A DNA stretch of 64,000 nucleotides from positions 1-64,000 of the forward strand of contig CAKTPV010000003.1 of assembly GCA_934591815.1 (NCBI GenBank). The letters run 5' to 3'. Made by a program: the position numbers and the translations under genes. Below the pieces are notes generated by a model. The model did no database searches. It was not told the origin of the DNA and saw nothing but the letters and a program-made list of their open reading frames with translations. Each line of letters opens with the position of its first letter. Within the stretch, counting starts at the first letter, position 1. This document shows, piece by piece, positions 18,112-27,105 of this stretch. The stretch is from an uncultured Oscillospiraceae bacterium (lineage in GTDB: Bacteria > Bacillota > Clostridia > Oscillospirales > Oscillospiraceae).

Positions 18112-19161
18112 TCAGCACTCTACCGCTGCCTTGATCACGCCGTCCCGCCGGTTCTCAAAAAGCGCATAGGCCTCCTCAATGCGGCTGAGGGGAAAGGTGT
18201 GGGTAATGAGGGGCTGGGTGTCCAGCTTGCCTTCTGCGATGAGGCGCAGGGTCTCGGCACAGTTGCAGCCATCCACGCCGCCGGTCTTGAAGGTCAGGTT
18301 TTTGCCGTACATATCCGGCAGCGGCAGGGTCTGCGCCCTGTCGTAGAGCGCCACCACCGTCACGATGGCGTTGGGGCGGGCGCACTCCCACGCCAGACGG
18401 AAGGTGGCCTCCGCCCCCGCTACCTCCAGCACCACATCCGCACCGCCGTGGTCGCTGTGGGCCTGTACGAAGGCCAGACAGTCCTCCGGCGCGACGGTGA
18501 GCACCTCCGGATAGTGCTGGTTGAGGAAGCGGACGCGGTTCTCATCCTTCTCGCACACGATGATGCGCTTGGGCTTCTTCAGCATCACGCACAGCAGGGT
18601 ACAGATGCCGGTGGGGCCTGCCCCGATGACCAGCACCGTGTCCTCCGGCGTGATCTCGGAGATACGCGCCGCCCAGAAGCCGGTGGCCAGCACGTCGCCT
18701 ACCAGCAGCGCCTGCCGGTCGGTAACGCCGTCGGGGATCTTATTCAAGCCCTGATCGGCAAAGGGTACCCGCACATACTCCGCCTGTCCGCCGTCGATGC
18801 GGCAGCCCAGCGCCCAGCCGCCGTTTTTGTCGGTGCAGTTGTTCACATAGCCTTTCTTACAGAAAAAGCACTCGCCGCAGAAGGTCTCCACATTCACCGT
18901 CACCCGGTCGCCGGGCTGTACATGGGTCACGGCGCTGCCCACGGACTCCACCACGCCCACCATCTCGTGGCCTACCGTGATGCCCGGTACGGCGCGGGGG
19001 ACGCTGCCGTGCTTGATGTGCAGGTCGCTGGAGCAGATGCTGGCCAGCGTCACCTTCACAATGGCGTCCCGCTCGTGGAGCAGCACCGGCTTGGGCTTTT
19101 CCCGCAGTTCAAATTTCCCCTCTGCTACATATGTATAAGCCTGCATCGCATGATCCGTCAC
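18112..19161 (-). CDS. Zinc-dependent alcohol dehydrogenase (MDR family)
   Basis: 349 residues. N-terminal GroES-like domain with the catalytic zinc ligands (SICSSDLH Cys, GHEMVG His-Glu) and the structural-zinc loop (CGECFFCKKGYVNNC, four Cys). Rossmann domain with VLVIGAGPTGICTL and an acidic residue after beta-2 (IIVCEKDE), which favours NAD. It resembles sorbitol/threonine-type dehydrogenases that act on secondary alcohols, but the substrate cannot be told. Single gene, convergent with cls. Confidence 0.88.
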   Translation of the reverse strand: MTDHAMQAYTYVAEGKFELREKPKPVLLHERDAIVKVTLASICSSDLHIKHGSVPRAVPGITVGHEMVGVVESVGSAVTHVQPGDRVTVNVETFCGECFFCKKGYVNNCTDKNGGWALGCRIDGGQAEYVRVPFADQGLNKIPDGVTDRQALLVGDVLATGFWAARISEITPEDTVLVIGAGPTGICTLLCVMLKKPKRIIVCEKDENRVRFLNQHYPEVLTVAPEDCLAFVQAHSDHGGADVVLEVAGAEATFRLAWECARPNAIVTVVALYDRAQTLPLPDMYGKNLTFKTGGVDGCNCAETLRLIAEGKLDTQPLITHTFPLSRIEEAYALFENRRDGVIKAAVEC

Positions 19162-19220
19162 TTTCTGAAAATTCGTTTCGGGGCGGTGCTGCGGCGTGGC
19201 AGCCCGTCCGCGCTGCTTCT

Positions 19221-19249
19221 ATCCTATCATGATTTCCCGCAAAGCACAA
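19221..19249 (-). promoter_or_regulatory. Probable promoter of the alcohol dehydrogenase
   Basis: Minus strand TTGTGC (19249-19244), 17-base spacer ending in TGA, then TAGGAT (19226-19221): an extended -10 with a weak -35. Confidence 0.45.
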
Positions 19250-19317
19250 GCACCGGACAGGTGAGAGTCTTGGCGCTTTCGGCTGCGGCAGCGGGCTTGC
19301 GGCAGCGGGAAGGGAGG

Positions 19318-19346
19318 TTGACACCGGGGCGGAAAACTGTTACACT
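19318..19346 (+). promoter_or_regulatory. Promoter of the degV gene
   Basis: TTGACA (19318-19323), 17-base spacer, TACACT (19341-19346), 50 bases before the ATG. Confidence 0.75.
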
Positions 19347-19395
19347 GCCTGCATCCCTATCAATTTCGGCGTATGTGACAACTTGGAGGTAGACT

Positions 19396-20229
19396 ATGGA
19401 TCAGATCCGTATTGTTGCAGATTCCAGCTGTAATATTCTTGCGCTGGACGGCGTAGAGTTCGTCAGCGTTCCCCTTACCATCCGCACCGACACGGAGGAA
19501 TTCCGCGACGATGCCGCCCTCGATGTAAATGAGATGGTCACGGTGCTTCGCAGCACGAAGGGCCGTTCTTACAGCGCGTGTCCCAATATCACGGATTGGG
19601 AGGAGGCCTTCGGCGACAGCGGCGACGTGCTGGCGTTTACCATCACCAGCAGCCTCTCCGGCAGCTACAACGCGGCCTGCATCGCACGGGATGCCTGTCA
19701 GGAGCGGGACCCCTCCCGCCGTATCTATGTGGTGGATTCGCTGTCCGCCGGGCCGGAGATCGGCCTGCTCATCGAAAAGGCGCTGTCCGAGGTGCGCGCC
19801 GGCGCGGACTTTGGCGCGGTGTGCCGGGCGGTGAAGGCGTATCATGAACGCACGCATCTGCTTTTCGCGCTGGAATCCATGCACAATCTGGCGCAGAATG
19901 GCCGCATCAGCAAGCTGGCGGCGACGATGGCCGGCGTCCTCGGCATCCGCGCCGTAGGACAGGCCAGCGCGGAGGGCACCCTTGAGATGCTGGAGAAGTG
20001 CCGCGGCCTGCGGAGGACGCGGGAGTTCATGCTGTACGCCATGGAGGAGCTGGGCTACAAGGGCGGCAGCGTCCGGATCGGGCACTGCCAGAATCCGGCG
20101 TTAGCACTGGAGCTTTGCACGGAGATCCAGCAGAAGTACCCCGGTGCGGACGTAAAGAGCCACGGACTGCGCGGCCTGTGCAGCTATTACGCCGAGCGCG
20201 GCGGGATCATGCTGGGCTTTGAGACATAA
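19396..20229 (+). CDS. DegV-family fatty-acid-binding protein
   Basis: 277 residues, full length for the family. Hallmarks: RIVADSSCNI at the start, SYSACPNITDWEEAF, and TITSSLSGSYNAACIA, the loop that holds the fatty-acid head group. DegV/FakB proteins present fatty acids to the FakA kinase for phospholipid synthesis; no fakA is nearby, so the partner must be elsewhere. GGAGG eight bases upstream of ATG. Monocistronic, followed by a strong terminator. Confidence 0.93.
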   Translation: MDQIRIVADSSCNILALDGVEFVSVPLTIRTDTEEFRDDAALDVNEMVTVLRSTKGRSYSACPNITDWEEAFGDSGDVLAFTITSSLSGSYNAACIARDACQERDPSRRIYVVDSLSAGPEIGLLIEKALSEVRAGADFGAVCRAVKAYHERTHLLFALESMHNLAQNGRISKLAATMAGVLGIRAVGQASAEGTLEMLEKCRGLRRTREFMLYAMEELGYKGGSVRIGHCQNPALALELCTEIQQKYPGADVKSHGLRGLCSYYAERGGIMLGFET

Positions 20230-20244
20230 GGACGACATACGAAT

Positions 20245-20283
20245 AAAGCCGCACCGCTGCCGGGCAGCGGTGCGGCTTTCTGC
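20245..20283 (+). terminator. Terminator after degV
   Basis: Perfect 16-bp stem AAAGCCGCACCGCTGC (20245-20260) with its complement at 20264-20279; three-base loop as drawn. Confidence 0.9.
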
Positions 20284-20517
20284 TTGCAGCGGGTCAAAAT
20301 AAACGCGCCGGAAGTCCTTGTTACGGCGGCCACCACCTCCACCTCCCGCTACGAGCTGATCGAAGCTCTGGCGGAGCCCCGCAAAGCCAACAGCGGGCAT
20401 GTCCTGCTCGTGCGTAATGGCTCCCCGTGCCGAGGCTGGCTGTTCCAATATTTTGCGTGACAAGGTGTTGCGTTTTTTCGGAATATGACAAAATGGAGGT
20501 ATAATTCCTCCAAAAAT

Positions 20518-20549
20518 ATCTTGACAAGATTTATCAAGATTGATAAAAT
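20518..20549 (+). promoter_or_regulatory. Promoter and tandem palindromes of the oxygen-defence operon
   Basis: TTGACA (20521-20526), 17-base spacer, TAAAAT (20544-20549). Two palindromes overlap these elements: ATCTTGACAAGAT (20518-20530) over the -35 and TATCAAGATTGATA (20532-20545) over the spacer and -10. A repressor bound here would block RNA polymerase; the adjacent Rrf2 protein is the obvious candidate. Confidence 0.75.
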
Positions 20550-20581
20550 GGATATATAACCAAAAAAGGAGATGCAGGGAT

Positions 20582-21019
20582 ATGCTCATCACAAGGGAAA
20601 CGGACTATGCACTGCGGATGCTGCGGGTGCTGCTGGACGGAGAGAAGCACTCCGCCGCCGAGATGGCGGAGACGGAGCTGATCCCCATGCAGTTTGCCTA
20701 TCAGATCCTGCGAAAGCTCTCCGCCGGGGAGCTGGTGCAGGTGAGCCGGGGCGCAGCCGGCGGCTGCCGGCTGTCCTGCGACCTGCGTGGCGTTTCCCTC
20801 TACGACCTCATGGCCGTCATGGGAGAGCATGACGTCCTGTGCGCCTGCATGGAGCCGGGGTATGACTGCCGCTGGCAAAGCGAACACGGGAAATGCGCCA
20901 TCCACTGCCAGCTAACGGAGCTGCAGCGAAAGCAGGACGAGGCGTTCCGCGCCGTGAGCCTGCACCGGCTGCTGACCGGCGAAGCAATTCAAAAAGAGGA
21001 AGCGACCCAACAAACGTGA
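20582..21019 (+). CDS. Rrf2-family redox-sensing transcriptional regulator
   Basis: 145 residues from ATG 20582 (AAAAAAGGAG upstream). N-terminal winged helix LITRETDYALRMLRVLLDG and QFAYQILRKLSAGELVQ, then the wing (GAAGGCRL). The C-terminal part is rich in Cys (LCACMEPGYDC, then KCAIHC), which could ligate an iron-sulfur cluster as in IscR/NsrR/RsrR. Followed after 18 bases by the acyl-CoA dehydrogenase fusion; probably represses the operon until its cluster is damaged by oxygen or NO. Confidence 0.9.
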   Translation: MLITRETDYALRMLRVLLDGEKHSAAEMAETELIPMQFAYQILRKLSAGELVQVSRGAAGGCRLSCDLRGVSLYDLMAVMGEHDVLCACMEPGYDCRWQSEHGKCAIHCQLTELQRKQDEAFRAVSLHRLLTGEAIQKEEATQQT

Positions 21020-21037
21020 CATAAGGAGGTACACCGT

Positions 21038-22951
21038 ATGCTGTTTCAGACCACACCCGCGCACGAGGAGCTGCGCGCCAAGATCCGAGCCTTTGCGGAG
21101 GAGGAGATCAAGCCTCTTGCCTTCCTGCTGGATCAGAACAACGAGTTTCCCGACGAGGCTGTTCAAAAGATGGCACAGCTGGGCTGGCTGGGGCTGCCGT
21201 TCCCCAAGGAATACGGCGGCGCGGGCCTTGACATTCTCAGCTACGCCATGGCGGTGGAGGAGCTGGCCCGAGTGGACGGCGGCGCGGGCGTGATCCTCTC
21301 CGCCCACGTGTCGCTGGGCGCGTGGCCTATCTTCGCCTACGGCACGGAGGAGCAGAAGCAGAAGTATCTCGTGCCGCTGGCAAAAGGCGAAAAGCTGGGC
21401 GCCTTCGGCCTCACCGAGCCTAACGCCGGGTCGGACGCCGGCGGCACGGAGACCACGGCACTGGACAAGGGCGACCACTACCTGCTCAACGGCGGCAAGA
21501 TCTTCATCACCAACGCGCCCAAGGCGGACACCTATGTGGTATTCGCCGTCACCACGCCGGACATCGGCACCCGGGGCATCTCCGCCTTCATCGTGGAGAA
21601 GGGCTGGAAGGGCTTTGAATTCGGCGACCACTACGACAAGATGGGCATTCGCTCCTCCTCCACGGCGGAGTTGATCTTCAACGACGTGAAGGTACCCAAG
21701 GAGAACCTGCTGGGCAAGGAGGGCGACGGCTTTAAGATCGCCATGTCCACGCTGGACGGCGGCCGCATCGGTATCGCGGCGCAGGCGCTGGGTATCGCCC
21801 AGGGGGCCTTTGAGCACGCGCTGGCCTACGCCAAGGAGCGCGTCCAGTTCGGAAAGCCCATCGCGGCACAGCAGGCCGTTTCCTTCAAGCTGGCGGACAT
21901 GGCCACCAAGCTGCGCTGCGCCCGCTTCCTCGTCTACTCCGCGGCGGAGCTGAAGGAGCAGCACGCCCCCTACGGCATGGAGTCCGCCATGGCGAAGATG
22001 TACGCCTCGGACATTGCGCTGGAGGTCACCAACGACGCCGTGCAGATCCACGGCGGCACCGGCTTCCTCAAGGGCATGGAGGTGGAGCGCGCCTACCGCG
22101 ACGCCAAGATCACCACCATCTATGAGGGCACCAACGAGATCCAGCGGGTGGTCATCGCCTCCCATCTCATCGGCAGGCTGGGCAAGAGCAGCGGCGGCGA
22201 GAGCCGCTCAACGGCCAAGAAGCCCGCGCCCATCACCGGTATCCGCAAGCGCACCATCTTCCGGGAGGGCGACGCCGCCCAGCAGGTCAACGATCTGGTG
22301 GCGGCGCTGAAAAAGGACGGCCACGACTTCTCCGTGGGTATCCCCATGGATACGCCCATTCCCAAGGCGGAGCGTGTGGTCTCTGCCGGTAAGGGCATCG
22401 GCGAGAAGAAGAACATGAAGCTGGTGGAGGGTCTGGCCAAGGCCGCCGGCGCGGCCATCGGCTCGTCCCGTCCCGTGGCGGAGACGCTGAAATACCTGCC
22501 CCTTGACCGCTATGTGGGTATGTCCGGGCAGAAGTTCACCGGCAACCTCTATATCGCCTGCGGCATCTCCGGCGCCACCCAGCATCTCAAGGGCATTAAG
22601 GACGCCTCCACCATCGTGGCCATCAACAAAAACGGCAACGCGCCCATCTTCAAGAACTGCGACTACGGCATCGTGGGCGACGTGATGGAGATTTTGCCCC
22701 TGCTCACCGCCGCGCTGGACAGCGGCGAGAAGCAGCCCGCGCCGCCGATGGTGAAGATGAAGCGTCCCACGCCGCCCAAGCCCACGCCCATCGGCGACAC
22801 CTATGTGTGCGGCGGCTGCGGCTACGAGTATGTGCCGGAGCTGGGCGACGAGGACGGCGAGATCGCGCCGGGTACGTTGTTTGAGCAGCTCCCCGCCGAC
22901 TGGGTATGCCCGGAGTGCGCGGAGGGCAAGGATCAATTTGTGAAGGCTTGA
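21038..22951 (+). CDS. Three-part fusion: acyl-CoA dehydrogenase, ETF-alpha FAD domain, rubredoxin
   Basis: 637 residues. (1) Acyl-CoA dehydrogenase, about 1-380, short-chain type, with [27 protein letters not shown] and catalytic Glu363 in IYEGTNEIQ. (2) FAD-binding C-terminal domain of electron-transfer flavoprotein alpha, about 400-575: [39 protein letters not shown] and [14 protein letters not shown]. (3) Rubredoxin, about 588-637, with C591-x2-C594 and C624-x2-C627. ETF-beta and the rest of ETF-alpha are absent. Layout implies electrons pass from acyl-CoA (for example butyryl-CoA) via two flavins to the rubredoxin iron, and from there to the flavodiiron protein encoded 18 bases downstream. 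That route is inference. Confidence 0.93.
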   Translation: MLFQTTPAHEELRAKIRAFAEEEIKPLAFLLDQNNEFPDEAVQKMAQLGWLGLPFPKEYGGAGLDILSYAMAVEELARVDGGAGVILSAHVSLGAWPIFAYGTEEQKQKYLVPLAKGEKLGAFGLTEPNAGSDAGGTETTALDKGDHYLLNGGKIFITNAPKADTYVVFAVTTPDIGTRGISAFIVEKGWKGFEFGDHYDKMGIRSSSTAELIFNDVKVPKENLLGKEGDGFKIAMSTLDGGRIGIAAQALGIAQGAFEHALAYAKERVQFGKPIAAQQAVSFKLADMATKLRCARFLVYSAAELKEQHAPYGMESAMAKMYASDIALEVTNDAVQIHGGTGFLKGMEVERAYRDAKITTIYEGTNEIQRVVIASHLIGRLGKSSGGESRSTAKKPAPITGIRKRTIFREGDAAQQVNDLVAALKKDGHDFSVGIPMDTPIPKAERVVSAGKGIGEKKNMKLVEGLAKAAGAAIGSSRPVAETLKYLPLDRYVGMSGQKFTGNLYIACGISGATQHLKGIKDASTIVAINKNGNAPIFKNCDYGIVGDVMEILPLLTAALDSGEKQPAPPMVKMKRPTPPKPTPIGDTYVCGGCGYEYVPELGDEDGEIAPGTLFEQLPADWVCPECAEGKDQFVKA

Positions 22952-22969
22952 GCCGGGAGGGTATGAGAT

Positions 22970-24181
22970 ATGTATTGTGTGCGTAATGTGACCAGCGACC
23001 TCTACTGGGTGGGGGCCAACGACCACCGCCTTGCCCTGTTTGAAAACTGCTTCCCCATTCCCCGCGGCGTCAGCTACAACGCCTACTGTCTGCTGGACGA
23101 GAAAACGGTGCTGTTCGACACCGTGGACTGGTCCGCCTGCCGCCAGCTGCTGGAGAACCTGAACCACGTCCTGGACGGGCGGGAGCTGGACTATCTGCTC
23201 ATCAACCACCTGGAGCCGGATCACGCCGCCTGCATCGAGGAGATCCTGCTGCGGCACCCCAAGGTGAAGGTCATCTCCAACGAAAAGGCCTTCATGCTCA
23301 TGCGGCAGTTCGGCTTCCATGTGGACGACCACGAGTGCATCGAGGTGAAGGAGGGGGACACCTTCTCCTTCGGCCGGCACACCGTCACCTTTGTGGGCGC
23401 GCCCATGGTGCATTGGCCGGAGGCCATGGTGACCTTCGACCTCACTGACGGCGTGCTGTTCTCCGCCGACGCCTTCGGCACCTTCGGCGCGCTGGACGGC
23501 AAGCTGTTTGCCGACGAGGTGGACTTTGAGCGGGACTGGCTGGACGATGCCCGCCGCTATCTCACCAACATCGTGGGCAAGTACGGCCCCCACATTCAGC
23601 TTCTGCTGAAAAAGGCCGGTGGGATCCTGGATCAGATCAAGTATATCTGCCCCCTCCACGGCCCGGTGTGGCGGGAGAATCTGGGCTGGTTCATCGGGAA
23701 GTACGACACATGGAGCCGGTACGCGCCGGAGGAAAAGGGCGTGCTGATCGTCTACGCCTCCATGTACGGCAACACGGAGAACGCGGCGCAGGCACTTGCG
23801 GCAAGGCTCTGCGACAAGGGCATGAGCCGTGTGGCACTGTACGACGTGTCCTCCACCCACGTGTCCCAGCTGATCTCCGAGGCGTTCAAGTACAGCCACA
23901 TCGTGCTGGCCTCGGTGACCTACAATCTGGGCATCTACCCCGCCATGCACGACTTCCTTATGGACATGAAGGCACTGAACCTGCAAAACCGCACCTTCGC
24001 CCTCATTGAAAACGGCTCGTGGGCGGTGAAGTCCGGCGACCTCATGCAAAAGTTCGTCAACGACGAGCTGAAGAACATGACGGTGCTCAACGAACGGCTC
24101 AGCCTCGCCTCCTCGCTGGGGGAGGACAAGGCCGTTGAACTGGAGACGCTGGCGGACGCGATTTTGGCGTCCGTGCAATGA
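22970..24181 (+). CDS. Flavodiiron protein (A-type), first copy
   Basis: 403 residues. Metallo-beta-lactamase-like domain with the di-iron ligands H80-x-E82-x-D84-H85 (NHLEPDH), His in APMVHWPE, Asp in LFSADAFG and His in CPLHGP; then a flavodoxin domain (about 255-403) with the FMN phosphate loop IVYASMYGNTENAA. Reduces oxygen to water (and in some relatives NO to N2O) using electrons from rubredoxin. Directly follows the rubredoxin-bearing fusion gene, which is its likely electron donor. Confidence 0.95.
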   Translation: MYCVRNVTSDLYWVGANDHRLALFENCFPIPRGVSYNAYCLLDEKTVLFDTVDWSACRQLLENLNHVLDGRELDYLLINHLEPDHAACIEEILLRHPKVKVISNEKAFMLMRQFGFHVDDHECIEVKEGDTFSFGRHTVTFVGAPMVHWPEAMVTFDLTDGVLFSADAFGTFGALDGKLFADEVDFERDWLDDARRYLTNIVGKYGPHIQLLLKKAGGILDQIKYICPLHGPVWRENLGWFIGKYDTWSRYAPEEKGVLIVYASMYGNTENAAQALAARLCDKGMSRVALYDVSSTHVSQLISEAFKYSHIVLASVTYNLGIYPAMHDFLMDMKALNLQNRTFALIENGSWAVKSGDLMQKFVNDELKNMTVLNERLSLASSLGEDKAVELETLADAILASVQ

Positions 24182-24264
24182 CCGGCGCGGGGAGCGGAAG
24201 AAAGAAATAGGCTGCCGGAAAGCTCTGCCGCCTCCCTGCCGGGGAGACCGCATTCCGCGAGATG

Positions 24265-24303
24265 GGGCGGACAAGCACGATCCTGCGCTTGTCCGCCCTT
24301 TTT
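24265..24303 (+). terminator. Terminator after first flavodiiron gene
   Basis: GGGCGGACAAGC (24265-24276) pairs with GCTTGTCCGCCC (24287-24298), followed by five T. No promoter is clear between here and the nitroreductase start, so partial read-through may feed the next two genes. Confidence 0.82.
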
Positions 24304-24367
24304 CCAAAGGAGGCACCGCAAAGCAAGTCAGAACGCAACAAACGAGTTTCGGAAAGGAGATGCTACC

Positions 24368-25231
24368 ATGAATTACAGTGCTATGATCCAAAACCGCAAG
24401 TCCGTTCGCGCCTTTCGCGGAAAGGAGGTGCCGAACGAGGCCCTCGCCCAGCTTCGCACCTACTACGAAAAGATCTGCCCCCGCCTTGTTCCGGAGATCG
24501 CCACGGAGCTGATCGTGCTGGACAAGGACGCGCAGCCGGCACTGGAAAGCTCCGCGGGCTACCAGCAGTTCCTCATCGGTGCGCCGCACTATCTGCTCCT
24601 TATGTCCGCCCGGCACATCCACGCAGGCGTCAATGCCGGATACATGATGGAGGATCTCGTCCTCAAGCTGACGGAGCTGGACATCGACACCTGCTGGCTG
24701 ACCTTTACCGACAGCGACAAGATCAAAAAGGCCCTGTCCCTCACCACCCCGCTGGAGGTGGCGGCCATCGTGGCCTTCGGCTACGGGGAAAAGACGGCGA
24801 AAAAGCTGCGGATGAACATTCAGAGCATGTCGCAGATCGATGTGCAGGCCGAGCAGCAGTACTACGCGCCGAAAAAGAGCGTGCATGAGCTGGTCCACAT
24901 GGAAAGCTGGAGCAACAAGTCCGGCCTTGACGAAATGATGGACTTCTATGACGATATGCTCTGGCAGGCCTTCTACGCCGCCTCCCTGTCCCCCAGCTAC
25001 CTCAACCGCCAGCCCTACGGCTTCCTTGTCCGCGGCCACAGCATCTATCTGGTGCAGCAGGAGGACGCCTACACCGATAACCTTGACGCCGCGCTGGATC
25101 TGGGCATCGTGCTGCTCCACTTCTCCGCCGTCGCCTCCCAGTGGGCGGGAAGGGTACGCTGGGAGCTTTCCCCGGATGCACCGGACGGCCTGCCCGCAGG
25201 GCATCGCGCGGCGGCCGTGTGCCGGGTGTAG
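24368..25231 (+). CDS. Nitroreductase-family protein (TM1586-like)
   Basis: 287 residues with two tandem half-domains, the layout of the putative TM nitroreductase family. FMN-site residues are suggested by NRKSVRAF at the start and by SPSYLNRQPYGFLV in the second half. Such proteins are FMN oxidoreductases with unknown natural substrates. AAAGGAG precedes the ATG. Its position between two flavodiiron genes suggests a part in oxygen, NO or nitro-compound detoxification. Confidence 0.82.
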   Translation: MNYSAMIQNRKSVRAFRGKEVPNEALAQLRTYYEKICPRLVPEIATELIVLDKDAQPALESSAGYQQFLIGAPHYLLLMSARHIHAGVNAGYMMEDLVLKLTELDIDTCWLTFTDSDKIKKALSLTTPLEVAAIVAFGYGEKTAKKLRMNIQSMSQIDVQAEQQYYAPKKSVHELVHMESWSNKSGLDEMMDFYDDMLWQAFYAASLSPSYLNRQPYGFLVRGHSIYLVQQEDAYTDNLDAALDLGIVLLHFSAVASQWAGRVRWELSPDAPDGLPAGHRAAAVCRV

Positions 25232-25326
25232 AGGTGCTGCTTTCAGCCCCTATTGGGAGCATTTGCTTCAGATAGAAAAACCGGCCAATGCCGGTTCCAA
25301 ACAGAAGATCAGGAGGTGTTTTTCCG

Positions 25327-26508
25327 ATGGCCATCCGAACGGTAACGGATGCGATCCGCTATGTAGGGGCGGACGACAACACATTGACACTCTTTGAAAA
25401 CCAGTACCCCGTCCAGCCTATGGGGGTGAGCTACAACTCCTATATCATTTTGGATGAGAAGATCGCTGTGATGGACAGCGTGGACGCACGGGCGGCGGAG
25501 GAATGGCTTTCCAATGTGGCGCAGGTGTTGGAGGGGCGCAGCCCCGACTATCTTGTGGTCACACACATGGAGCCGGATCATTCCGGCAGCCTCATGCATC
25601 TGGCGCAAAGGTACCCGGAGATGAAGCTCGTGGGAAATGCGAAAACATTTACCATGATCAAGCAGTTTTTCGGCACAGGTGCGCTGACAGAGGACCGTAT
25701 GCTGGAGGTTGGCGAAGGAGATACGCTTTCCTTGGGTACGCACCGGCTGCGCTTCCTGATGGCGCCGATGGTACACTGGCCGGAGGTAATGACAGCGTAT
25801 GAGGAAACGGAAAAGATCCTGTTTTCAGCAGATGCCTTTGGCCGCTTCGGCGCGCTGGAACGGACTGCCCGCGCCCCGTGGGCGCCGCAGGCGCGGCGGT
25901 ATTATTACAATATCGTCGGCAAATACGGCGCGCAGGTGCAGGCTCTGCTGAAAAAGGTCTCCGCGCTGGAGGTCAAAACGATCTGCCCGCTCCATGGCCC
26001 GATGCTCACAGAGGGATTGGAGGAGTATCTGCGGCTTTATGACCTGTGGTCACAGTGGAAGCCGGAGGAACCGGAGAGCATACTGATCGCGCATGCGTCC
26101 ATCCACGGAAACACCGCCCATGCGTCGGAGATCCTCAAGGGCAAGCTGGAGGGAAAGGGCGTGCGGGTTACCTTGTGCGATTTGACCGTGACAGACCTCT
26201 CCTATGCTGTGACCAGCGCATTCTACTGCGGGAAGCTGGTATTGGCCAGCTCCACCTATGACGGAGGGCTGTTTCCGCCCATGAAGGCGTTTTTGGAGCA
26301 TTTACACGCCAAGGGCTTCCGAAGCCGCCGGGTCGGCTTGATGGAAAACGGCTCTTGGGCCCCTGCCGCTGCGCGGCTAATGCGCGCCGAGCTGGAAAAG
26401 ATGAAGGATCTCCGACTGTGCGAAACGGAGGTATCGCTGCGCGGCGCACTGAACCAAACCAGTGAGGCGCAGATGGATGCTCTGGTGGCTGAGCTCTGCG
26501 CGGAGTAA
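25327..26508 (+). CDS. Flavodiiron protein (A-type), second copy
   Basis: 393 residues. Same domain order as the first copy: di-iron ligands in THMEPDHSGS, APMVHWPEVM, LFSADAFGRFG and CPLHGP, then a flavodoxin domain with HASIHGNTAHAS. The two copies differ clearly along their length, so this is an old paralogue rather than a recent duplication. ATG 25327 is preceded by AGGAGG. Both copies lack their own rubredoxin domain and must draw electrons from a separate rubredoxin. Base composition is a little lower in GC than the first copy. Confidence 0.94.
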   Translation: MAIRTVTDAIRYVGADDNTLTLFENQYPVQPMGVSYNSYIILDEKIAVMDSVDARAAEEWLSNVAQVLEGRSPDYLVVTHMEPDHSGSLMHLAQRYPEMKLVGNAKTFTMIKQFFGTGALTEDRMLEVGEGDTLSLGTHRLRFLMAPMVHWPEVMTAYEETEKILFSADAFGRFGALERTARAPWAPQARRYYYNIVGKYGAQVQALLKKVSALEVKTICPLHGPMLTEGLEEYLRLYDLWSQWKPEEPESILIAHASIHGNTAHASEILKGKLEGKGVRVTLCDLTVTDLSYAVTSAFYCGKLVLASSTYDGGLFPPMKAFLEHLHAKGFRSRRVGLMENGSWAPAAARLMRAELEKMKDLRLCETEVSLRGALNQTSEAQMDALVAELCAE

Positions 26509-26642
26509 GCGGCGGAAGGCTTGGCGGTATCCCTGCGCCGAGGCTGGCTTCGTCCAGCCACCCGATGCCTCAAAAAAAGAGCATCGTCACCTGCTTAGAC
26601 GGCAATATGGTGTCGCGTGAGGCTGAAGCCTTGAGGGCGGAT

Positions 26643-26683
26643 AAAAGCGCAGTCGCAGATGTTCTCTGCGGCTGCGCTTTTTG
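26643..26683 (+). terminator. Terminator after second flavodiiron gene
   Basis: AAAGCGCAG-T-CGCAGA / TCTGCG-G-CTGCGCTTT with a G-T pair inside and a run of T. Confidence 0.75.
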
Positions 26684-26712
26684 CCTTCCGATCATAGTGC
26701 GGACAGATGGGC

Positions 26713-26816
26713 TTCGACAGTAATTCCAGGCTTCTGAGACGACATGAAGTGTACTACATGGAAGCGCACTTCATGATGGAATAAGATTTTTGTAGAAGAT
26801 GCAGAAATCTGTCGAA
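26713..26816 (+). promoter_or_regulatory. Pair of 0A boxes and an inverted repeat
   Basis: TTCGACA (26713-26719) and TGTCGAA (26810-26816) are perfect matches to the Spo0A-binding 0A box in opposite orientation; with one more base each, TTCGACAG/CTGTCGAA. Between them CATGAAGTG (26743-26751) and CACTTCATG (26767-26775) form a perfect 9-bp inverted repeat. The second box ends 16 bases before the XRE start codon, over the leader. No clear -35/-10 pair is visible. Confidence 0.65.
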
Positions 26817-26832
26817 ACGGAGGTCTCAGCAC

Positions 26833-27099
26833 ATGAATCCATATAAAGAAATACTCCGAGAATTCTTCTCGAAATATGTCAGCACTCTGCGTAAACGCAG
26901 GGGGCTGACGCAGGAGGAGATGGCGGAGAAGCTTCGCATCACCGGGCGGGCATATAGCGATTTGGAGCGGGGCATATACTGCTTTTCCGCTGTTGCACTG
27001 GTGTTCCTGCTGCTCATGCTGGAGGAAGGGGAGATAAAGGAAATTTTATCTCCCTTGCGGGAGGAAATTGAAAAAGTCGAGAGCAGAGAGGTGGCGTAG
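26833..27099 (+). CDS. XRE-family helix-turn-helix protein
   Basis: 88 residues. HTH: LRKRRGLTQEEMAEKLRITG then RAYSDLERG. The helix after it is unusually hydrophobic (CFSAVALVFLLLMLEEG), and the C-terminus is charged and helical, so it may dimerise. GGAGG lies nine bases before the ATG. Six bases separate its stop from the Spo0A-like gene, indicating one operon and probably joint action. Confidence 0.82.
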   Translation: MNPYKEILREFFSKYVSTLRKRRGLTQEEMAEKLRITGRAYSDLERGIYCFSAVALVFLLLMLEEGEIKEILSPLREEIEKVESREVA

Positions 27100-27105
27100 T
27101 GATCC

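Noticed and set aside
17926..19392. A 488-codon plus-strand protein
   Set aside because: Only the first 40 codons lie outside the certain minus-strand dehydrogenase gene; kept just as a possible 5' fragment.
20284..20517. A coding-like stretch between the degV terminator and the Rrf2 promoter
   Set aside because: A frame reading …TSTSRYELIEALAEPR… looks coding but has no start and matches nothing I know; perhaps a gene tail, not supportable.
22208..25204. A 998-codon open frame on the minus strand
   Set aside because: It runs antisense through the acyl-CoA dehydrogenase and flavodiiron genes; high GC keeps the opposite frame open. No family pattern and no ribosome site.
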